In this document: positions 37,640 through 47,381 of the stretch, piece by piece
Layout: every line of letters starts with the position of its first letter
How positions within the stretch are numbered: the stretch's first letter is position 1
Assembly: GCF_000987835.1 (NCBI RefSeq)
Contig: NZ_CP011308.1
Span: 1,426,001-1,490,000, forward strand
Direction of reading: 5' to 3'
Length of the DNA stretch: 64,000 bases
Origin: Sulfurovum lithotrophicum
Lineage (GTDB): Bacteria > Campylobacterota > Campylobacteria > Campylobacterales > Sulfurovaceae
Notes under the pieces: generated by a model
Told to the model about the DNA's origin: nothing
What the model saw: only the letters and a program-made list of their open reading frames with translations
Database searches by the model: none
Position numbers and translations under genes: made by a program

Positions 37640-38779
37640 ATGAAAAGTACAAAAATAGACCATCTTCCCTCTCCCTGCTGGCTGCTTGAGGAGGAGAAAC
37701 TGATAGAAAACCTTGAACTGCTGCAAGAGATCAAAGAAAAAAGCGGTGCTAAAATACTGCTTGCCCTGAAAGGCTATGCCCTCTGGAAAAGTTTCCCGCT
37801 TATCCGGCAATATCTTGACGGATGCTGTGCAAGCGGCCTGCACGAAGCCAGACTTGCACGGGAAGAGTTCAACAGAGAGGTACATACCTATTCCCCTGCA
37901 TTCAAAGAGGAGGAGATCGGCGAGATTGCCTCTCTCTCCCAGCATCTCGTTTTCAACTCCCCCGCCCAGTTCAGGAGGTTTGCCGCACAGGCAAAAGAGG
38001 CCAACCCCTCTCTCTCACTTGGCCTGCGTATCAATCCTGAATATTCGGAATCTCCCAAAGAGATCTACAATCCCTGCGGCCTACATTCCAGACTGGGAAC
38101 CACCATCCAAAACTTTGATGAGTCCATCCTTGAGACTTGCGAGGGCTTACACTTCCATGCCCTCTGCGAACAGGACAGCTCTTCGCTTGAAAAAGTCCTT
38201 GAACATTTTGACATGAAATTCGGAACTTACCTTTCGAAAATGAAATGGATCAACTTTGGCGGCGGCCACCACATTACCAGAAAAGGGTACGATGTTGAGA
38301 AGCTCGTCACCCTGATACGTGATTTCAAAGCGCGTTACGATGTAGAGGTCTATCTGGAACCGGGAGAGGCTGTGGGCTGGGAGACAGGGCCTCTCATCGC
38401 TACGGTACTCGACATCATTCACAACGGCATTGACATTGCCATTCTGGACACATCGGCAGAAGCACATATGCCCGACACCATCATCATGCCCTACCGCGCA
38501 GAGGTACGCGGTGCAGGTGAAGCAGGGGACAAAGCCCATACCTACCGTCTTGCCGGCAATACCTGTCTTGCCGGTGACATTATGGGAGACTACAGTTTTG
38601 ATGAACCTTTAAAGGTAGGCGATAGAATATTCTTTGAAGACCAGATGCACTACACCATGGTCAAAGCGACTACCTTCAACGGTGTCAAATTGCCGGCCAT
38701 CGCCATACAAAGACTTGATGGCACCATAGAAGTAGTAAGAGAATTCAGCTATGAGGATTTCAAAAAAAGGCTCTCATAA
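37640..38779 (+). CDS. nspC: Carboxynorspermidine/carboxyspermidine decarboxylase
   Basis: This 379-residue fold-III PLP enzyme removes CO2 from carboxy(nor)spermidine in the alternative polyamine route that is usual in Campylobacterota. The PLP lysine lies in ILLALKGYALW (about residue 41), the domain includes CCASGLHEARLA, the glycine loop is in KWINFGGGHHITRKGYD, and the C-terminal part has ILDTSAEAHMPDTI and RLAGNTCLAGDIMGDY with the catalytic Cys region. The partner dehydrogenase gene is not in the window. It is divergent from the hypothetical gene upstream. Confidence 0.92.
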   Translation: MKSTKIDHLPSPCWLLEEEKLIENLELLQEIKEKSGAKILLALKGYALWKSFPLIRQYLDGCCASGLHEARLAREEFNREVHTYSPAFKEEEIGEIASLSQHLVFNSPAQFRRFAAQAKEANPSLSLGLRINPEYSESPKEIYNPCGLHSRLGTTIQNFDESILETCEGLHFHALCEQDSSSLEKVLEHFDMKFGTYLSKMKWINFGGGHHITRKGYDVEKLVTLIRDFKARYDVEVYLEPGEAVGWETGPLIATVLDIIHNGIDIAILDTSAEAHMPDTIIMPYRAEVRGAGEAGDKAHTYRLAGNTCLAGDIMGDYSFDEPLKVGDRIFFEDQMHYTMVKATTFNGVKLPAIAIQRLDGTIEVVREFSYEDFKKRLS

Positions 38780-38781
38780 GC

Positions 38782-41700
38782 CTACTTCTTTTTATCTCCT
38801 CCGACGAACTTAATAATATCATCCTCACTCATATCTCTTTTATAGACGATATCGTAGGATTGTGAAATTTCATCGAACTTGAGAACACTTTCTGTACGTG
38901 GTGAGTGCCTGTATTTCAAAATAACTTTGGAAACCTCATCATTTTCATAGATCACGGTGATCTTGTCTGTCAGCTTTTTGCCGATCGCCATACTGCCGTC
39001 CGCTCCAATGGCAAGATAGTCTATCTTGACTCCGGCATTGGCAAGTGCCGATTTTGCCATGGCACCGCCCATCATTTTCATCATGTCTTCACTGCTGTTG
39101 CTGCCTGCTCCCTCCTCAGAATCAAAAAGGATCACAGAGAGTATCTGCTCTCGTGTCAAACTCGGTTTGGATGAGAAGTTGATCACCGGTACTGCAGGCG
39201 TTCCCGACACATTGATGGTAATCAGATAATTCTCCGCCTGGTACTCCACTTCAATATCCAAAAGCGGTTTGTTGGGATCACCGGTCAAATAGATATCTCC
39301 TTTTTTGACGACAAAACGTTTTCCCTGAAAGTCGTAGCTCCCTCCTTTGACCAGTTTGACTTCTCCAAGGACCATGGGGTCCGAATGGATCGATTTAAGG
39401 ACTTTTATATCAAGATTGGCCTTCATATCTATATCACCCTGCTTATAAACCAGAGGTTTTTCCGAGTTAATAATCATATCGACGCTAAGATTGTCCATAA
39501 AGGGGCTTGGTTCCTCTTTTTTCATATCCTGTACGATGAGTATGTCACTGTCACTCGGAAAACTCTTGGCACCAAGGTCATAGTGTACATTCCCTCCGAG
39601 CAAGGTGACCTTTCCGTTCACATCGGTAGCTGCACCGTTGAATTTGGTCTTGATGTTGATCCTGCTGTCAAGGTCTACCATCTCGTGAGCGAGGTGAAAG
39701 GTCGGTGCGTCCGCAAGGATCTCACCCTTCATTGTTTTGGTATCGAGTTGCCCTGTCACTTTCAGCTGATCGTTCAGCCACAGTTGCGCAATAGTGAGCG
39801 TACCTTCTTTCATCTCCACGACGGAAGGCTTGGTCGCAAAGAATTTCATTTTGCTGTAGGTTATCTTATAATTGCTCAGTTCTACGGTATCGCCCTTTTT
39901 AGCAAGTACCACCTGGACATCATCTATTATCTGGTCGGTCTTTCGGTCTACATGATAGATGATTTGAGGAGAGGTGATCTTCAGTGCTGCTTCCCGCTTT
40001 TTATTGATCACGAGTGAAAGGTCCAGTTTTCCGTCCACTTTTGGAAGGTCTTTTACCGTATAGAACTCCTTGACCGTTCCCAGCAGCGTACTGAAAGAGC
40101 CGATATCGCTCTTAATGACGATATCCTCTCCTACTTTACCTTTCAGGGTGGTTGTCAATCCGGCAAGGCGTATCTTTCCGTTTACCGTACCGTCGGCAGG
40201 CTTCATATCCATCGTTGCAGATATCTTGCTGGATTTGAGTGAAGCAATGATGTTTTTTTTACCCATTTTCGCATTGGCTGTCAAAGGAAAAATGGCATTC
40301 CAGTGAATGTTCTTGTCGAAATTCTTTAGCAGTGAATCATCGGGTATCTTTGTAACCGCTTTGAGTGTCACAGCGTCACCGTACACAATATCGGCATCTA
40401 CATTTGCCACATTGGAGCTGATTTTCGCTTTTCCATTGATCGGAGTGAGTTTGGCAAAATTGAGCGGAACATCGATAACGGCATTGACCTTCGTACCATT
40501 GAGTTCGGCAGGCAAAGCCACCATTTTCCCTACTTCTACGGCTTCTTTGGTCTCCAGATGGAATTCACCCTGTTTTTTCAGGTCTTTGGCGACAAAATAA
40601 CCTTTAAGTCCCTGGGCATCGATATCGGTTTTGATACTTTTAAGATCGCCGCTGTACGTCACATGAAGATTGTTCACGGGTTTGACCAGCTTCGCATCAA
40701 GGCCGATGATCTCTCCTGCTTTGATCTCACCGGAATAGGAGATATTCTTATCCATTTCAAAATGGTTCGTCAACATGATATCTTTGGCATAAGGTGTTGT
40801 TACCATGATCTTTGTATCTGCATTGAGTTTTTTCTCTTTCACTCCAAAGGTTACATGACTTTTGAGTAAATCGACATTGATGTTGAATTCTGTAGCATTT
40901 GATTCATTACTGTCACTACTCTTTGGCATAAGTAAAAGGTTTTTTGCCTGTGAACTTATGTCCGCAACTACTTTTTCTTTGCTTGCATTAATATCAATGG
41001 TAACATTGCCTATCGCTTTTTTACGTATTGGGAGATCATACATCTTATATAATCTGTTGCGCGGGGTCAAGATGATCTCAGCCTCAAACTTATTGTTTTT
41101 GATGTGGCCGTGCTCACTGATATTGCTCAGGTTTGTCGTACCGTTCAGATCGATCATACCCTTCTCGACCATACGCTTCTCCACATCAACTTTCAGATCT
41201 TTGGCATCCATGGCAAATGCCAGAATATGAACGGGATCGAAAGTGGCAGGCAGGATATCCGTATGTAATGATTCAAGTACAATTTTTTTCGGGATCAGAT
41301 TGTTTTTCTTTTGCTGAGTGCTTGTATTGTTCTCTTCGTTTGTTTCTGTCTGGGCAATTTCTTCAGCAGGTTCAGCTGTGGTATTCGTTTCATTGCTGTC
41401 CGGAGCGAACATGGCTTTCAGTGCCATGGTATCTACTTTGATGACATTCACCTTCTTCAAGGTAAGTACATCTTTCTTCAGAAAGCCTGCTATGTCGGCC
41501 TGACCCAGATCACTCTTGAGCTCAAGCGCGTAATTTCCGACAGAGATGGCATTTTGTTCATTATCGAGGATCCTGACGATATCCGCTTTGAGATCATCGA
41601 TGTTCACTTTGAGTTTATCTATGCTGGCAGCAAGATAGCTTCTCGGCTTCAGTGAAGCGGAAAAATGCTCTATGACCGCTTCTTTGGGGATGAGAGGGTT

Positions 41701-42393
41701 CATCGGTTCGCTCTTCTTCTCTGCAACTGTTTTGGCCTCTGCTTCTTCTGTGGTGTTGCCCTCTTTCGGCATGAACATCGCCTGCAGTGTTTCACTGTCT
41801 ATTTCATCGATACGCAACTCTTTGACCGTCACTGTTCCATCTTCCAGAGCTGCCTGCAGTTTCAGCTGTGTGATATTGGTATCGACCTGCGCAGAAAGAT
41901 CTCCTACTTCCACTTCATCGCTTGCATAGGAAATATCTTTAGCATTCAAAAGCGTTTTTTCAAACAATATCCCCTGTTCTTTAAAAGGATCGACACTGAC
42001 ATGGACCTTGCCAACAGTCACCACAACAGGAAAAGGTTTGGAGGAACTGCTGTTGTCCTCTTGGCCCGGAGGCAAAGAGGCAATGAGCGCTTTTACAGTA
42101 TCTATATTGAGATTCTCCATACCGATCTCATTGATCGCAATACGTCCGTAAAGGATTTTGGAGGGATTCCATGAAAAACGGATCTGCCTGCTGATGTTCC
42201 TGCCGGCATATTTCAGTCCGTCTATCTTGACACCGGTAAAAATATTTCCTTTAATGTCACTGTAACTGATATTATAGTCAGGCGCAAACACATCTGCCAC
42301 TTTTTTGATGACGAACGAAGAGTTTGCAGCGACCACGATGATCACGATGAGTGAGACAAAAAAGATCAAGATACCATAAAAAAACTTCTTCAT
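38782..42393 (-). CDS. tamB: TamB/DUF490 inter-membrane bridge protein
   Basis: This 1203-residue AsmA-like protein has an N-terminal membrane anchor (FFYGILIFFVSLIVIIVVAANSS, residues 4-26), a long repetitive beta-groove middle, and the conserved C-terminal DUF490 domain (GGSYDFQGKRFVVKKGDIYLTGDPNKPLL, then SKPSLTREQILSVILFD). It spans the periplasm and is now thought to carry phospholipids to, or help assemble proteins in, the outer membrane. The stop is 2 nt from that of the convergent nspC. Its start overlaps the stop of tamA by 1 nt. Confidence 0.9.
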   Translation of the reverse strand: MKKFFYGILIFFVSLIVIIVVAANSSFVIKKVADVFAPDYNISYSDIKGNIFTGVKIDGLKYAGRNISRQIRFSWNPSKILYGRIAINEIGMENLNIDTVKALIASLPPGQEDNSSSSKPFPVVVTVGKVHVSVDPFKEQGILFEKTLLNAKDISYASDEVEVGDLSAQVDTNITQLKLQAALEDGTVTVKELRIDEIDSETLQAMFMPKEGNTTEEAEAKTVAEKKSEPMNPLIPKEAVIEHFSASLKPRSYLAASIDKLKVNIDDLKADIVRILDNEQNAISVGNYALELKSDLGQADIAGFLKKDVLTLKKVNVIKVDTMALKAMFAPDSNETNTTAEPAEEIAQTETNEENNTSTQQKKNNLIPKKIVLESLHTDILPATFDPVHILAFAMDAKDLKVDVEKRMVEKGMIDLNGTTNLSNISEHGHIKNNKFEAEIILTPRNRLYKMYDLPIRKKAIGNVTIDINASKEKVVADISSQAKNLLLMPKSSDSNESNATEFNINVDLLKSHVTFGVKEKKLNADTKIMVTTPYAKDIMLTNHFEMDKNISYSGEIKAGEIIGLDAKLVKPVNNLHVTYSGDLKSIKTDIDAQGLKGYFVAKDLKKQGEFHLETKEAVEVGKMVALPAELNGTKVNAVIDVPLNFAKLTPINGKAKISSNVANVDADIVYGDAVTLKAVTKIPDDSLLKNFDKNIHWNAIFPLTANAKMGKKNIIASLKSSKISATMDMKPADGTVNGKIRLAGLTTTLKGKVGEDIVIKSDIGSFSTLLGTVKEFYTVKDLPKVDGKLDLSLVINKKREAALKITSPQIIYHVDRKTDQIIDDVQVVLAKKGDTVELSNYKITYSKMKFFATKPSVVEMKEGTLTIAQLWLNDQLKVTGQLDTKTMKGEILADAPTFHLAHEMVDLDSRINIKTKFNGAATDVNGKVTLLGGNVHYDLGAKSFPSDSDILIVQDMKKEEPSPFMDNLSVDMIINSEKPLVYKQGDIDMKANLDIKVLKSIHSDPMVLGEVKLVKGGSYDFQGKRFVVKKGDIYLTGDPNKPLLDIEVEYQAENYLITINVSGTPAVPVINFSSKPSLTREQILSVILFDSEEGAGSNSSEDMMKMMGGAMAKSALANAGVKIDYLAIGADGSMAIGKKLTDKITVIYENDEVSKVILKYRHSPRTESVLKFDEISQSYDIVYKRDMSEDDIIKFVGGDKKK

Positions 42394-44180
42394 TAGAATG
42401 ACTGCCCTATCTGGAACTGGATACCGTAAATGGAAGTATCATTTACATTGAAACCCACATCGAGTTTCAGCGGCCCGACCGGTGTCATGTACCGTACACC
42501 TACACCTGCAGAGCTTATAATGTCACCGTTAAAATCCATACTCTCTTTGGCCAGCATGGTATTGTCACTGAAAACCGCACCGTAAAGGTCTCCCCATATA
42601 GGGTAATCCGCTTCTATACTCAGGTTAACCCATGTCTGGGCACCATCCACGAGATCGGTGGTCGGAGAGGTGATCGCACCGATCTCTCTGAAGCCGTAGG
42701 CACGGTTGGAGTACATACCCCCGGCAAAGAATTTCTTCGATTCCGGAATCCCGTGATTGTTGCTTTCATTCCCGATCTCGATGACACCCACTTTTCCAAC
42801 TGTTGCCAAAGTAAGATCGGCAACTGTATAAATTCCCCTGAGTTCCAAAAGATATTTCTGATAGGCACTGGTTTCGCTATTGGTAGGAATACCCCATTCT
42901 CCATACCCTCTGATGTAATATCCGTATTTTGGGTTGAGTTTGGAATCCCTGCCGTCATACGTCACATCCAGGTAGGGGTAGGTCAATAAAAAAGTATTAT
43001 ACGCTCCGGGAGGCAGTTCAGGTTGACCGTCATCACGTTTTGAAATATCTATAGATTCAAAAGTAAGACCCAGTTTGATATCAAAACGTTCCGTTGCATG
43101 ATTCAGGTATGTTGTAAAAAAAAGTTTCTTTTCCCGGAATCCGTCATATCCGAGATTCGAATACCCGCCTTTTGTCCCAAGGTCAAGCCAGAAACCAAAA
43201 GGTTCCCAGACCACCGGCTTGAAAAAACTCAATACCGCAAGCTGTTCGAGCTGCGACCAGGCAAGGTCTAGCTGAAGCTTCTGGGCGTTTCCCATAAAGT
43301 TATGCTTGAGAACCTGTCCATGCATACGCATACCTACATAACTGTCATACCCCGCACCCACTTCAAAATGGTATGGCTGATCCATTTCCGATACCGTGAT
43401 ATCTACCGGGACGACATTGTAGAATTTCCTGTCTATATTGACCAGAACGGAATCAAAAGAGTTCAGGCCATACAGGGCATCATAGGTATCTTTCACTTTT
43501 TCCAGATCGAACCGTTGTCCTTTTCTGGCTCTGACACGTGATTTGATAATATTCTCATCAATGGTTTCATTGCCCTGAACGGTTACATTTCCAAACGTAC
43601 AGATATCACCCTTTTTAAGTACAAATGTCATATCGACAGTATGTTTATTCAGGTCAACATAAGCCTTGGTATCCAGGTAGTAACTGCAGTATCCCTGCTT
43701 GAGCATCTCTTCCGAGATCCTTCCCTTGACAGCAATGAACTCCTTTGCCTTGAAGATATCTCCCTTATGAAAGGTGATCATATCGTCAATCTTGTAGTCA
43801 CTGCTGATATTGATATCGTTGACAAGGACCGGCTTGTTCTCTTTAACGCTGACTTTCACCGTTGTTTTGGTCTGTTTGATCTTGAATTCGGCATCATAGT
43901 AGCCTTCGGCATCAAAGTAATTGCGCAGTGTTGCCCCAAGCGTGGGAAGAAGTTTATCCTTAATGCGCGCCGTGTCATCTTTCCAGAATTGGTAGAAACT
44001 TTTATGGTCGGCACTGACAGCGTCAAGGAGGTCTGACTCATCAAAAACCTCTTCTCCGCCAAACTTGATGATATGCGTGGAAAGCCCGACCTCTTTACTC
44101 TCATTGTTGTCACTGAAAAAACCCGCAGAGGCAAAACTGTTCAAGAGCAGTAATAATAAAAATGAGTGCTTGAAATACAT
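42393..44180 (-). CDS. tamA: TamA-type Omp85 outer-membrane protein
   Basis: This 595-residue protein has a signal peptide (FLLLLLLNSFASAGFF), POTRA domains from about residue 55 (KVSVKENKPVLVNDI; YCSYYLDTKAYVDLNKHTVDMTFVLKKG; TVQGNETIDENIIKSRVRARKGQRF) and a 16-stranded barrel from about residue 265, including the lid-loop-type motif GGMYSNRAYGFREIGAI and a C-terminal YGIQFQIGQSF ending in Phe. Gene fusion-like overlap with tamB shows that the two are co-translated partners of the TAM complex. Confidence 0.9.
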   Translation of the reverse strand: MYFKHSFLLLLLLNSFASAGFFSDNNESKEVGLSTHIIKFGGEEVFDESDLLDAVSADHKSFYQFWKDDTARIKDKLLPTLGATLRNYFDAEGYYDAEFKIKQTKTTVKVSVKENKPVLVNDINISSDYKIDDMITFHKGDIFKAKEFIAVKGRISEEMLKQGYCSYYLDTKAYVDLNKHTVDMTFVLKKGDICTFGNVTVQGNETIDENIIKSRVRARKGQRFDLEKVKDTYDALYGLNSFDSVLVNIDRKFYNVVPVDITVSEMDQPYHFEVGAGYDSYVGMRMHGQVLKHNFMGNAQKLQLDLAWSQLEQLAVLSFFKPVVWEPFGFWLDLGTKGGYSNLGYDGFREKKLFFTTYLNHATERFDIKLGLTFESIDISKRDDGQPELPPGAYNTFLLTYPYLDVTYDGRDSKLNPKYGYYIRGYGEWGIPTNSETSAYQKYLLELRGIYTVADLTLATVGKVGVIEIGNESNNHGIPESKKFFAGGMYSNRAYGFREIGAITSPTTDLVDGAQTWVNLSIEADYPIWGDLYGAVFSDNTMLAKESMDFNGDIISSAGVGVRYMTPVGPLKLDVGFNVNDTSIYGIQFQIGQSF

Positions 44181-44226
44181 CGGTCTTTCCCTTTAAAGGG
44201 ATATTCTATCGTAAAAAAATTAAGAC

Positions 44227-45117
44227 CTATCCCAAAAGGTCATGTACGCTTTCATGCGGATCTTTACCCTCTTCGATCATAGCGTAGACCTCCTCTGCAA
44301 TGGGAAGATAAATGCCTTTCTCCTGCGCGATACGGTGAAGCGCTTTGGCCGTAGGAACCCCCTCTGCCACTTCGCCGAGTTCTTTCAGAATGGTATCCAT
44401 ATCTTTCCCCTCTGCCAGACCCAGTCCGACCCTGTAATTTCGAGAAAGTCTGGAACTAGCAGTCAGGAAAAGGTCACCGGCACCTCCCAGAGAAAGAAAA
44501 GTCTCCGTTCTGGCACCAAAGCTCTTTCCAAAACGCGCCATTTCCACAAGACCGCGGGAGATCAGTGCCGCTCTGGCGTTGTTTCCCAACCCCAATCCGT
44601 CACAGACGCCACTGGCAATGGCTATGACATTCTTGTAGGCTCCGGAGACTTCCGCACCCACCACATCGTCATCCACATAGCCTTTGATATAGGAAGGCAG
44701 ATGATCCGCAAAAGTCTGCGCCAGTGAAAGGTTGGTCGAAGAGATCATCAGAGCCGTGGGGAGTGACTTCTGTACTTCCGCGGCAAAAGAGGGACCCGAA
44801 ATGTATGCCAGACGCTCCGGCGGTAAGAACTGTGTAAAGATGTCATTGAGAAATGCACCGGTGGATGTCTCTATGCCTTTGGCTGCAACCAGTATTTTCT
44901 GGCCTTTGTCCACAAAATTCTCTTCCATCCAGTGACGTACGAACTGTGCAGGAATGGCCATGACCAGATACTCCCTCTCCAACGCCTCACCCAAAGAAAC
45001 AAAATGCTCGATATTCCTTGGGGTACGCGAATGGATCACCACCTCATTGTTCTCACTGTAGGCATGGTACAGTGCCTGTCCCCATTTTCCCGCACCGATT
45101 ATCGCCATTTTCATCAT
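44227..45117 (-). CDS. gpsA: Glycerol-3-phosphate dehydrogenase [NAD(P)+]
   Basis: This 296-residue cytoplasmic enzyme makes sn-glycerol-3-phosphate for phospholipids. The NAD(P) motif is MAIIGAGKWGQALYHAYSE (GxGxWG). The catalytic and substrate residues are in AAKGIETSTGAFLNDIF, YISGPSFAAEVQKSLPTA, GAYKNVIAIASGVCDGLGLGNN (the conserved Lys) and RTETFLSLGGAGDLFLTASS. The length is slightly shorter than the E. coli enzyme (339). It overlaps the upstream TrkA-like gene by 4 nt. Confidence 0.94.
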   Translation of the reverse strand: MMKMAIIGAGKWGQALYHAYSENNEVVIHSRTPRNIEHFVSLGEALEREYLVMAIPAQFVRHWMEENFVDKGQKILVAAKGIETSTGAFLNDIFTQFLPPERLAYISGPSFAAEVQKSLPTALMISSTNLSLAQTFADHLPSYIKGYVDDDVVGAEVSGAYKNVIAIASGVCDGLGLGNNARAALISRGLVEMARFGKSFGARTETFLSLGGAGDLFLTASSRLSRNYRVGLGLAEGKDMDTILKELGEVAEGVPTAKALHRIAQEKGIYLPIAEEVYAMIEEGKDPHESVHDLLG

Positions 45118-45818
45118 AATTCTTTCTCCTTTTTCAGCACCGCTTCAAATTCATCCAATTTATCTTTGGGGCCTATGCAGACCAGGGTATCTCCCGCATC
45201 AACCCTGTGATTGATCCCCGCCGTGATAAAGACGAAGGTATGCCCCAGCTCTTCGTCGATCATACCGATCAGCAAAATCCCGTAAGGGGCCAGATCGAGA
45301 TCATCCGTCATAACATCTTCAAGAAATGACCTTTCAGGGACAGGAATTTCACGGAAAACCACCCCGTCTCTTTCCATAACGATCCCTTCAAGGATCTTGG
45401 TCGCTACAGGACGCCTGAGGATATTGTATATCTTGTTGGCACTCACTTCATAGAGATCGATCACTTTATCGGCACCTGCCATCTTCAGTTTTTTGGTCGT
45501 ATGCATGGAGTCTGAAATCGAAAGGATATAACACTCCTTGAAAAGCGAACGCAGAGAGAGAGTGAGGAAGACATTGAGATGTTCATCTTCCATCACGCAG
45601 ACCAGCTGATCAAAATGTTGCGGATTAAGTGCCTGAAGTATACTGTCGCTGGTCACATCTGCATACTCGACATCGATATAGCCGTCTTCCCTCGCCTGCT
45701 CATAATAGTCCGGGTTCGATTCCACGATCTTGATCTTGAATCCGTCTTCATGCAGTCCGCTGGCAATGAACCTGCCGTGACTCCCATAACCAAAGAGCAG
45801 AATAGACTGTGATACCAT
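45114..45818 (-). CDS. TrkA-N/RCK potassium-channel regulatory protein
   Basis: This 234-residue cytosolic protein consists of one RCK_N Rossmann domain (ILLFGYGSHGRFIASGL, VESNPDYYEQAREDG, YADVTSD) and one RCK_C domain (residues 150-225, ILLIGMIDEELGHTFVFITAG...GDTLVCIGP). It has no membrane segment. It directly overlaps the preceding channel gene by 1 nt, which suggests that it is a separate gating subunit of that channel, or the second RCK module of an ancestrally longer protein. Confidence 0.8.
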   Translation of the reverse strand: MVSQSILLFGYGSHGRFIASGLHEDGFKIKIVESNPDYYEQAREDGYIDVEYADVTSDSILQALNPQHFDQLVCVMEDEHLNVFLTLSLRSLFKECYILSISDSMHTTKKLKMAGADKVIDLYEVSANKIYNILRRPVATKILEGIVMERDGVVFREIPVPERSFLEDVMTDDLDLAPYGILLIGMIDEELGHTFVFITAGINHRVDAGDTLVCIGPKDKLDEFEAVLKKEKEL

Positions 45819-47353
45819 CAGTGGATCCCCCCATGCATTTCTTTATAGTACCGTATACTGATCTGCTGTCCCATCAGCAAAAGGATATCGTAGCTCTCTA
45901 TCCGTTCTGCCGGCAACGGATTGAAAAGGAATTCACCGTTGCGTTCTATACCGATCAGCAGGAGCTTGTATGCTTTAAAGTCAAGCTCACCAACAATACG
46001 GCCTACCATGGAGTGATTCTCATGCACATGGATTTCATCGATACGCGCAACACTCTTTCCCGTCAAAATAGCATGGATCGCCTTGTACATCGTCGGTTGG
46101 GTAATTGCCGTACGGATCATCGTATTGGCTACCTGGTTAGGCATGAGAAGATGGTCAGCACCGGCATATCTGAATTTGGTGACGATATTCATATCGTTCA
46201 CTCTGGCGATCACCCTGATCTTGCGGGAAATACTCTTGGCATTGAGCGTAATATAGATATTCTCCACATCGCTTCCCGTCAGACACAATATAGTGATATT
46301 GGAGTGCTCCACATTGAATTTTTTCAGGGTCTCGAAACGGCTGGCATCTTCAACGATCGCCCGGTAACCGTCCTTGTGCGCCTGCTCCACCCGTTTTGGA
46401 TCATTGTCGAGAATAATATAGTTGTCGATCTTCTCATTTTTCTGCCTGAAGAACATTTTCGTCATCTGCCCATAGCCACAGATAATGAGAAAAGATCTGC
46501 TTTTATTGATCTGCTCGACAATACGGTTCTCTTTGAGTTCATTCAATCTTTCCGAAAAGGCTGAAACAATGACAGAGGTAGCAAAAGAGATCATCGCAAT
46601 ACCGCTGACAATGACCAGCATAGAGATGCTGCGTCCAAGATCGGTCACAGGAGAAATATCGCCATATCCCACAGTCGAAATAGTGATCAGCGCCCAATAG
46701 AGTGAATCAAAAAGGGAGTTGATATTTGGGTTGATATGTTCTTCAAGGACATAAATGGCGATTCCGGCCGTCATCACAATAAAAACAAGCAAAAAGAGCA
46801 GCGTTAAAAGTTCAAAGCGCTTGTTGACAAGTACATCGACGAACTGATGGATGCTTTTGGTATAGCGCAGAAGCTTCAGGACCCGGAAAAGTACGAAGAT
46901 ACGCAGTACCCTCAGTGGTCTGTAGGCAGGAAAGATCGCCAAAAGGTCAATGATCGCCGCCGGAGTGACCATATAGTGGAACTTCTCTTTCAGTCCTGCT
47001 TTCACCACCGGCCAAAGTTCAAATTTTGCATGCAGGAACTGTGCATTGTGGTACTCTTCAGCGATATGCTTTGAAAAATCATTGTGTATCCACAGACGAA
47101 GCAGATACTCTACCAGAAAGACAAAAGAGACAAAATAGATATCGTAATTATCCAGCCATTCCGGCACAGGATGCTTCACTTCATAAATGAGGATAAAAAC
47201 AGAGGTAACGATCAGGAATATGATAAAAATATCGAAAACCCTCTTATAGGGGTTTTCGGAATTGGTAAGAACGTCACATACCTTTTCTTTGCTTTCGCGG
47301 TACCGCTTTGATTGGTTCAGGAAGAGCGCCCATGACAAGATCAACTGCTTCAT
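45818..47353 (-). CDS. Voltage-gated-type potassium channel with RCK domain
   Basis: This 511-residue Kch/KvAP-type channel has six transmembrane helices between residues 38 and 265. An Arg-bearing S4-like helix (YRPLRVLRIFVLFRVLKLLRYTKS) and the selectivity filter TISTVGYGDISP are visible. The C-terminal half is an RCK domain (FLIICGYGQMTKMFF, DNDPKRVEQAHKDGY, TGSDVENIYITLNAKSI) with a TrkA_C end (IHVHENHSMVGRIVGELDF). It exports or equilibrates K+. It is translationally linked to the following RCK-only gene. Confidence 0.88.
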   Translation of the reverse strand: MKQLILSWALFLNQSKRYRESKEKVCDVLTNSENPYKRVFDIFIIFLIVTSVFILIYEVKHPVPEWLDNYDIYFVSFVFLVEYLLRLWIHNDFSKHIAEEYHNAQFLHAKFELWPVVKAGLKEKFHYMVTPAAIIDLLAIFPAYRPLRVLRIFVLFRVLKLLRYTKSIHQFVDVLVNKRFELLTLLFLLVFIVMTAGIAIYVLEEHINPNINSLFDSLYWALITISTVGYGDISPVTDLGRSISMLVIVSGIAMISFATSVIVSAFSERLNELKENRIVEQINKSRSFLIICGYGQMTKMFFRQKNEKIDNYIILDNDPKRVEQAHKDGYRAIVEDASRFETLKKFNVEHSNITILCLTGSDVENIYITLNAKSISRKIRVIARVNDMNIVTKFRYAGADHLLMPNQVANTMIRTAITQPTMYKAIHAILTGKSVARIDEIHVHENHSMVGRIVGELDFKAYKLLLIGIERNGEFLFNPLPAERIESYDILLLMGQQISIRYYKEMHGGIH

Positions 47354-47381
47354 AAGCTCCCCTCTCTTTTTTCTATACTAA

